Positions 59,524 through 64,000 of a DNA stretch of 64,000 nucleotides are shown here, one piece after another. Source of the stretch: Streptomyces sp. NBC_01478. GTDB taxonomy: Bacteria; Actinomycetota; Actinomycetes; Streptomycetales; Streptomycetaceae. Each line of letters opens with the position of its first letter. The first letter of the stretch is position 1. The notes beneath the pieces were generated by a model that searched no databases, was not told the origin of the DNA, and worked only from the letters and a program-made list of their open reading frames with translations. The stretch is from the NCBI RefSeq assembly GCF_036227225.1, contig NZ_CP109444.1, positions 7,793,501 to 7,857,500 on the forward strand, in the 5' to 3' direction. Both the position numbers and the translations under genes were made by a program.

Positions 59524-61211
59524 GAGTTGCCACCTTTGGAAACAGAACCCTGGGACGAGGCCCGGACACCGCCCGCACTCTCCTCTGCCACCGTTCCCCA
59601 CAAAGGCAACCGCACCTCGAACACCGCCCCGCCCCCCTCCGCCTCGGCCACCGTCAACGTTCCCTCGTGCCGGTTCACCGCCTGCCGTACCAACGCCAGC
59701 CCCAGCCCCCGGCCCCCAGGCCCCGCCGGCTTCGTCGAGAAGCCCCGTTGGAAGACCGCCTCCGCGTGTGCCGGATCCACCCCCGACCCCGTGTCCGCGA
59801 CACGGAGGACCAGCGCGGAGCCGGGGCCCGCCGCGTCCGCCTCCGTGCGGGCCGTCACCGTGACCCGTGCCCGCAGGCTTCCCTGTGCCGCGTCCACCGC
59901 GTTGTCGATCAGGTTGCCGAGGATCGTCACCAGGTCCCGGGCGGAGAGCGAATCCGGCAGCAGGCCGTCGTCCATGCCGCTGTCCTCCGATACGACCAAC
60001 TCGACGCCCCGCTCGTTCGATTGGGCCGTCTTGCCCAGCAACAGGGCAGCCAGCACAGGCTCGTTCACCGCCGAGACGACCTGATCGGTCAGCGTCTGGG
60101 CCAGCTCCAGTTCGGCCGTCGCGAAGTCCACCGCCTCCTCCGCGCGCCCCAGTTCGATCAGCGAGACGACCGTGTGCAGGCGGTTCGCCGCCTCGTGCGC
60201 CTGTGAGCGCAGCGCCTGTGTGAAGCCGCGCTCGGAGTCCAACTCGCCCATCAGGGACTGGAGTTCGGTGACGTCCCGGAGGGTGACCACCGTTCCGCGG
60301 CGCTCACCGCCCGACACCGGCGATGTGTTCACCACCAGCACCCGCGACGCCGTGAGATGCACCTCGTCCACCCGTTCCTCCGACGACAGCAGCGCCCCCG
60401 TCAGCGGCGCGGGCAGGCCGAGGTCCGCCACCGAGCGGCCCACCGGGTCCCCGGTCACGCCGAGCAGTTCGCGTCCGCCGTCGTTCATCAGCGCCACCCG
60501 GTACTGGCCGTCGAGCATCAGCAGCCCTTCCCGCACCGCGTGCAGCGCGGCCTGGTGGTAGTCGTGCATATGGCTCAGCTCGGTCGCGTTCATGTTGTGG
60601 GTGTGGCGGCGGAGGCGGGCGTTGACGACATACGTCCCTACGGCACCCAGTGCCAGCGCGCCGGCCGCGACCCCGATCAGCGCCGTCACCTGGTCCTGCA
60701 CCCGCTGGGTGATCGCCTCGACCCGGATGCCGGCGCTCACCAGGCCGATGATCCGGGTGTGACCGGAGTCGTAGACGGGGGTGACCGCGCGGACGGACGC
60801 GCCGAGCGTACCGGTGTAGGTCTCGGTGAAGGACCGGCCCTCGAGGGCGGGCTTGTAGTGGCCGAGGAACTTCTTCCCGATCTGGTCCTTGACCGGGTGG
60901 GTCCAGCGGATGCCCTGCCGGTTCATGATCGTGACGAAGTCGACCTGGGTGTCCCGCTGGACGCGCACGGAGTACGTCTCCAGATGCGCGGTCGGGTCGG
61001 ACGTACCGATCGCCGCCACCACCGACGGCGAGTCCGCGACCGACCGCGCCACCGCCATGGCCTGGCGGCCGGCCGCGTCCTCGGCCTGGCTGCGGTCGCT
61101 GACGTAGGTGAACAGCGCGTACCCGGCGACGACGACCGCTATCAGCACCGCCTGCATGCCGAAGAGCTGGCCGGCCAGGCTGCGGGGACGGGGGACGTGC
61201 GGGAAGCGCAT
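59520..61211 (-). CDS. Sensor histidine kinase (CitA/DcuS type)
   Basis: 563 residues. Helix 1 (13-35), extracellular PAS sensor (40-172) with the family's IRWTHPVKDQIGKKF, helix 2 (174-196), cytoplasmic PAS (about 215-320), SpoOB-like dimerisation helix with phospho-His339 (RSQAHEAANRLH), and ATPase boxes NLIDNAVDAA, DTGSGV, GGRGLGLALV. It senses di- or tricarboxylates from outside. Transcribed first, ahead of the response regulator, and divergent from the dicarboxylate symporter it should control. Confidence 0.93.
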   Translation of the reverse strand: MRFPHVPRPRSLAGQLFGMQAVLIAVVVAGYALFTYVSDRSQAEDAAGRQAMAVARSVADSPSVVAAIGTSDPTAHLETYSVRVQRDTQVDFVTIMNRQGIRWTHPVKDQIGKKFLGHYKPALEGRSFTETYTGTLGASVRAVTPVYDSGHTRIIGLVSAGIRVEAITQRVQDQVTALIGVAAGALALGAVGTYVVNARLRRHTHNMNATELSHMHDYHQAALHAVREGLLMLDGQYRVALMNDGGRELLGVTGDPVGRSVADLGLPAPLTGALLSSEERVDEVHLTASRVLVVNTSPVSGGERRGTVVTLRDVTELQSLMGELDSERGFTQALRSQAHEAANRLHTVVSLIELGRAEEAVDFATAELELAQTLTDQVVSAVNEPVLAALLLGKTAQSNERGVELVVSEDSGMDDGLLPDSLSARDLVTILGNLIDNAVDAAQGSLRARVTVTARTEADAAGPGSALVLRVADTGSGVDPAHAEAVFQRGFSTKPAGPGGRGLGLALVRQAVNRHEGTLTVAEAEGGGAVFEVRLPLWGTVAEESAGGVRASSQGSVSKGGNS

Positions 61212-61369
61212 GTCGTCAGTGTGCCTCTCCTGTTAAGCGCGAACTAAATGAACGTAAGGGTGACCGCCCTCACAAGCCGGGAGATAGTCACCGCAACCCC
61301 CGGAAGCAGCCGCCTCCCGGACGGGGCCGCACATCGATCAGTGCGGACCGCCGTAACACCCGTGACATT

Positions 61370-61439
61370 CATGCAACCCATGCAATCCCCGGACGTGAGC
61401 CGCACTCACAGCCCGGGTTCCGCCGGTCGTGAGCCGCAC
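61370..61439. promoter_or_regulatory. Paired direct repeats upstream of the dicarboxylate symporter
   Basis: Two pairs of direct repeats lie in the 266-base interval between the kinase and symporter starts: CATGCAA (61370-61376 and 61379-61385, 9 bases apart) and CGTGAGCCGCAC (61394-61405 and 61428-61439). The first pair has helical-turn-like spacing and A/T-rich context, and is a candidate binding site for the adjacent response regulator. Confidence 0.45.
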
Positions 61440-61477
61440 GCCGGATGATGCCGACGACGTCGTCAAGGAGGGCAGCC

Positions 61478-62872
61478 GTGGCCAGCACCCCCGCACCCGC
61501 ACCTGCCGCACCCGCAGCACCGCCCGCGAAGCGGGACCGCACCCACTACCTCTACATCGCGGTGATCGTCGCGGTCGCCCTCGGCATCGCCGTCGGGTTC
61601 ATCGCGCCGGACTTCGCCAAGGAACTGAAGCCGATCGGTACGGGCTTCGTCGCGCTGATCAAGATGATGATCTCGCCGATCATCTTCTGCACGATCGTGC
61701 TCGGCGTCGGCTCCGTACGGAAGGCCGCGCAGGTCGGCAAGGTCGGCGGACTCGCGCTCGCCTACTTCATCGGGATGTCGTTCGTGGCGCTGGCCATCGG
61801 CCTGGTCGTCGGCAACATCATCCACCCGGGCAGCGGCATGCACCTGACCGAGGCGGTCAAGGGCGTCGGACACACGCAGGCCGAGGCCGCCGCCGAGGGC
61901 CCGGTCGACTTCCTGCTCGGGATCATCCCGACCACCTTCATGTCGGCGTTCACCGAGGGCCAGGTCCTCCAGACGCTGCTGATCGCGCTCCTCGCGGGCT
62001 TCGCGCTCCAGGCCATGGGCCGGACCGGCGAGCCGGTGCTGCGCGGCGTCGAGTACATCCAGAAGCTGGTCTTCCGCATCCTCGGCATGATCATGTGGGC
62101 CGCGCCCGTCGGTGCCTTCGGCGCGATGGCCGCGGTGATCGGCGAGACGGGCATGGACGCGCTCAAGGCACTGGGCACGATCATGGCCGGCTTCTACGTC
62201 ACCTGTTTCCTCTTCATCGTGGTCGTGCTCGGCACGCTGACCAAGCTGGTCGCCAAGGTCAACCTGTTCCAGTTGCTGAAGTACCTCGGCCGTGAGTTCC
62301 TGCTGATCGTCTCCACCTCCTCGTCCGAGTCCGCGCTGCCGCGGCTCATCGCGAAGATGGAGCACCTCGGTGTCAGCCGCCCGGTCGTCGGCATCACCGT
62401 GCCGACCGGCTACTCCTTCAACCTCGACGGCACGATGATCTACCTGACCATGGCCTCGCTGTTCATCGCCGACGCGATGGACCAGCCGATGAGCATCGGC
62501 CAGCAGATCGGGCTGCTGCTCTTCATGATGGTCGCCTCCAAGGGCGCGGCCGGTGTCTCCGGCTCCGGCATCGCCGTACTCGCCAGTGGTCTGCAGTCGC
62601 ACAAGCCGGCCCTGGTCGACGGTGTCGGCCTGATCATCGGCATCGACCGCTTCATGAGCGAGGCCCGCGCGGTCACCAACTTCGCCGGCAACGCCGTCGC
62701 CACGCTGCTCATCGGCACCTGGACCGGCGAGGTCGACAAGGAGCGGGTGAACCGGGTCCTCGCGGGTGAACTGCCCTTCGACGAGAAGACGTTGCTCGAC
62801 GAGCACGACGGCGACGAGCACCTCGACGGAGTGCCCGAGCAGGGCGGCGAGAAGGAACTCGCCAAGGCCTGA
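61478..62872 (+). CDS. dctA: C4-dicarboxylate:cation symporter (DctA/GltP family)
   Basis: 464 residues. Imports succinate, fumarate or malate with protons or sodium. The helical hairpin 1 Ser-rich motif STSSSESALPRL, the helix-7 segment YSFNLDGTMIYLTMA and hairpin 2 AAGVSGSGIAV are all intact. GTG 61478 is preferred to the ATG at 61445 because AAGGAGGGC (61465-61473) is well spaced for it. The short Pro/Ala N-terminus is disordered. Its control by the divergent two-component system is the usual arrangement. Confidence 0.93.
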   Translation: MASTPAPAPAAPAAPPAKRDRTHYLYIAVIVAVALGIAVGFIAPDFAKELKPIGTGFVALIKMMISPIIFCTIVLGVGSVRKAAQVGKVGGLALAYFIGMSFVALAIGLVVGNIIHPGSGMHLTEAVKGVGHTQAEAAAEGPVDFLLGIIPTTFMSAFTEGQVLQTLLIALLAGFALQAMGRTGEPVLRGVEYIQKLVFRILGMIMWAAPVGAFGAMAAVIGETGMDALKALGTIMAGFYVTCFLFIVVVLGTLTKLVAKVNLFQLLKYLGREFLLIVSTSSSESALPRLIAKMEHLGVSRPVVGITVPTGYSFNLDGTMIYLTMASLFIADAMDQPMSIGQQIGLLLFMMVASKGAAGVSGSGIAVLASGLQSHKPALVDGVGLIIGIDRFMSEARAVTNFAGNAVATLLIGTWTGEVDKERVNRVLAGELPFDEKTLLDEHDGDEHLDGVPEQGGEKELAKA

Positions 62873-62874
62873 CC

Positions 62875-62894
62875 CGCCCCCCTCAGCGGGGGCG
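62875..62894 (+). terminator. Hairpin terminator of the symporter gene
   Basis: CGCCCCC and GGGGGCG pair around CTCAGC, starting 3 bases after the stop. Confidence 0.75.
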
Positions 62895-63095
62895 CCCGGA
62901 CCCGCCTGAACACGGCCCGGACGCCCCGACCACGCCGGGCGGCTGGGTGTCCCCCCGTCGCTCAGCCGCCCGGTCCACATCGCTCCACCCGCCCTCCGGG
63001 GCGGCCGTTCAAGCAGATGCACTAGCGTGCCGTGCCGTGCCGGAAACCTCCGGCGCGGCACGGCACGTTCACGTTCGGTGGGAGTCACGGGGGCC

Positions 63096-63866
63096 ATGGG
63101 CATGAAGATCGACTGGGACCGGCGGCACTGCGCACGGCACGGACATGTGACGTACGCGCCCGACGAGACGGCACTGCGGGAGCGGCTGCGGGCCGAGACC
63201 GGCCTGGGGACGGCCTGGCGGTGTCTGCGCTGCGGCGACTTCGTCCTCGGCGAACCGCACGGCTCGGGGCCCGCCGAGCAGGCCCCGCTGGTGCCGCGCG
63301 GGAAGGTGCTGCGGGATCTGTTCATCCTGCGCTTCCTGGCGATCGAGCGGGCCGTGCGCGGGGTGTTCATCGTGCTGGTCGCCGCCGCGGTGTGGAAGTT
63401 CAGCAACAGCCAGGACTCGGTGCGCAAGCTCTTCGACGACTACCTGAACGTCTTCCGCCCGGTCTTCAAGCACTTCCACTACGACCTCGACCACTCGCCG
63501 ATCGTCGGCTCCATCCAGAAGACCTTCGGCTACAAGCACTCCACGCTCGTCCTGGTCGCCGTACTGCTGCTCGCGTACGCGCTGATCGAACTCGTCGAGG
63601 CCGGCGGGCTCTGGTACGCCAAGCGCTGGGCGGAGTATCTGACGGTGGTCGCCACCGCCGCGTTCCTGCCGCTGGAGATCTACGAACTCACCGAACACAT
63701 CAGTTGGCTGAAGATCGCCACCCTCGTTCTCAACATCCTCGCCGTCGTCTATATCGCCCTGGCCAAGCGGCTGTTCGGCCTGCGCGGCGGCCGGAAGGCC
63801 TTCGACGAGGAACGGGAGAGCGCTTCCCTGCTGGAGGTGGAGACCTCGGCCGGGGTCATGGTCTGA
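63096..63866 (+). CDS. DUF2127 membrane protein
   Basis: 256 residues. A soluble N-terminal part holds a CxxC pair (WRCLRCGDF, about residues 45-48) and an N-terminal CARHGH, a possible zinc site; then four membrane helices (about 84-104, 150-170, 180-200, 205-228) with the DUF2127 signature LRFLAIERAVRGVFIVLVAA and ALIELVEAGGLWYAKRWAEYL. Function unknown. ATG 63096 and ATG 63102 are both possible starts. Confidence 0.85.
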   Translation: MGMKIDWDRRHCARHGHVTYAPDETALRERLRAETGLGTAWRCLRCGDFVLGEPHGSGPAEQAPLVPRGKVLRDLFILRFLAIERAVRGVFIVLVAAAVWKFSNSQDSVRKLFDDYLNVFRPVFKHFHYDLDHSPIVGSIQKTFGYKHSTLVLVAVLLLAYALIELVEAGGLWYAKRWAEYLTVVATAAFLPLEIYELTEHISWLKIATLVLNILAVVYIALAKRLFGLRGGRKAFDEERESASLLEVETSAGVMV

Positions 63867-63933
63867 CGCCCGAGGGCTCCTGGTCTGACACTCTGGTCCG
63901 AAACATCGGAACCTGGGCTTTACGGAGGCAGAC

Positions 63934-64000
63934 ATGGGTGAACCGGGCGGAGTGGAGTTCATGAGCGCGGCCGAGCACGAGCGCAGATACGGTGCCGAAC
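63934..64000 (+). CDS. 5' end of an unidentified gene (partial)
   Basis: ATG 63934 after the ribosome site ACGGAGG (63923-63929) opens a frame to the window edge that reads MGEPGGVEFMSAAEHERRYG. The visible codons have normal composition. Too short for a product name; an internal ATG at residue 10 is an alternative start. Confidence 0.55.
   Translation, partial: MGEPGGVEFMSAAEHERRYGAE

Overview
The window is very G+C-rich, uses third-position G/C almost throughout, and has frequent GTG starts. It carries Streptomyces-specific families: the hyphal-tip proteins Scy and FilP, the CslA/GlxA apical glycan genes, DUF6230/DUF6114 proteins and AfsR-like STAND ATPases. It is therefore almost certainly chromosomal DNA of a Streptomyces species. 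No rRNA, tRNA, CRISPR array, transposase or phage gene was seen. All product names rest on reading the translated sequence; no database search was possible.

Layout. 0-4.1 kb: tail of an unidentified gene, an ABC-2 type exporter, and an MFS drug exporter facing a TetR regulator across a pair of matching inverted repeats. 4.1-9.2 kb: filP and scy, coiled-coil proteins of polar growth. 9.3-12.1 kb: methylmalonyl-CoA epimerase, thiolase and MeaB, which connect through acyl-CoA metabolism to icmA (isobutyryl-CoA mutase) at 26.3 kb. 12.1-16.4 kb: a decayed MFS fragment, a MarR regulator, a three-gene AIM24 operon and small membrane or thiamine-binding proteins. 16.6-22.6 kb: a kinase-like gene and the cslA-glxA-cslZ glycan locus. 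22.9-28.8 kb: ArsR/MFS, MarR, DUF3817, icmA with a perfect palindrome at its start, and TetR. 29-34 kb: a thioredoxin-TPR protein and a three-gene surface-protein group. 34-40.9 kb: a central-carbon block (pyk, ackA-pta, pfkA). 41-47.4 kb: an accessory stretch with a flavoprotein relic, HAD hydrolase, an XRE regulator followed by several small unknown genes, a methyltransferase, a VOC protein and an unusual terpene cyclase.

47.5-58.9 kb is the most interesting part. It holds three paralogous STAND (NB-ARC-like) ATPases with TPR tails, an MTA/SAH-nucleosidase-family gene and a four-helix membrane protein. Three of these proteins carry the same short segment (GDHxDFRGGxF). The nucleosidase frame ends in a G-run exactly where the frame of the middle STAND gene, shifted by one base, continues with conserved linker sequence and has no start codon of its own. 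The two genes therefore look like one nucleosidase-STAND-TPR protein split by a +1 frameshift. I interpret the group as a cluster of NTP-driven conflict (anti-phage or self-destruction) proteins; this is inference. A sugar ABC-uptake operon lies between two of the STAND genes.

58.8-64 kb: a CitA/DcuS-type two-component system divergent from a C4-dicarboxylate symporter, a DUF2127 membrane protein, and the first codons of a further gene.
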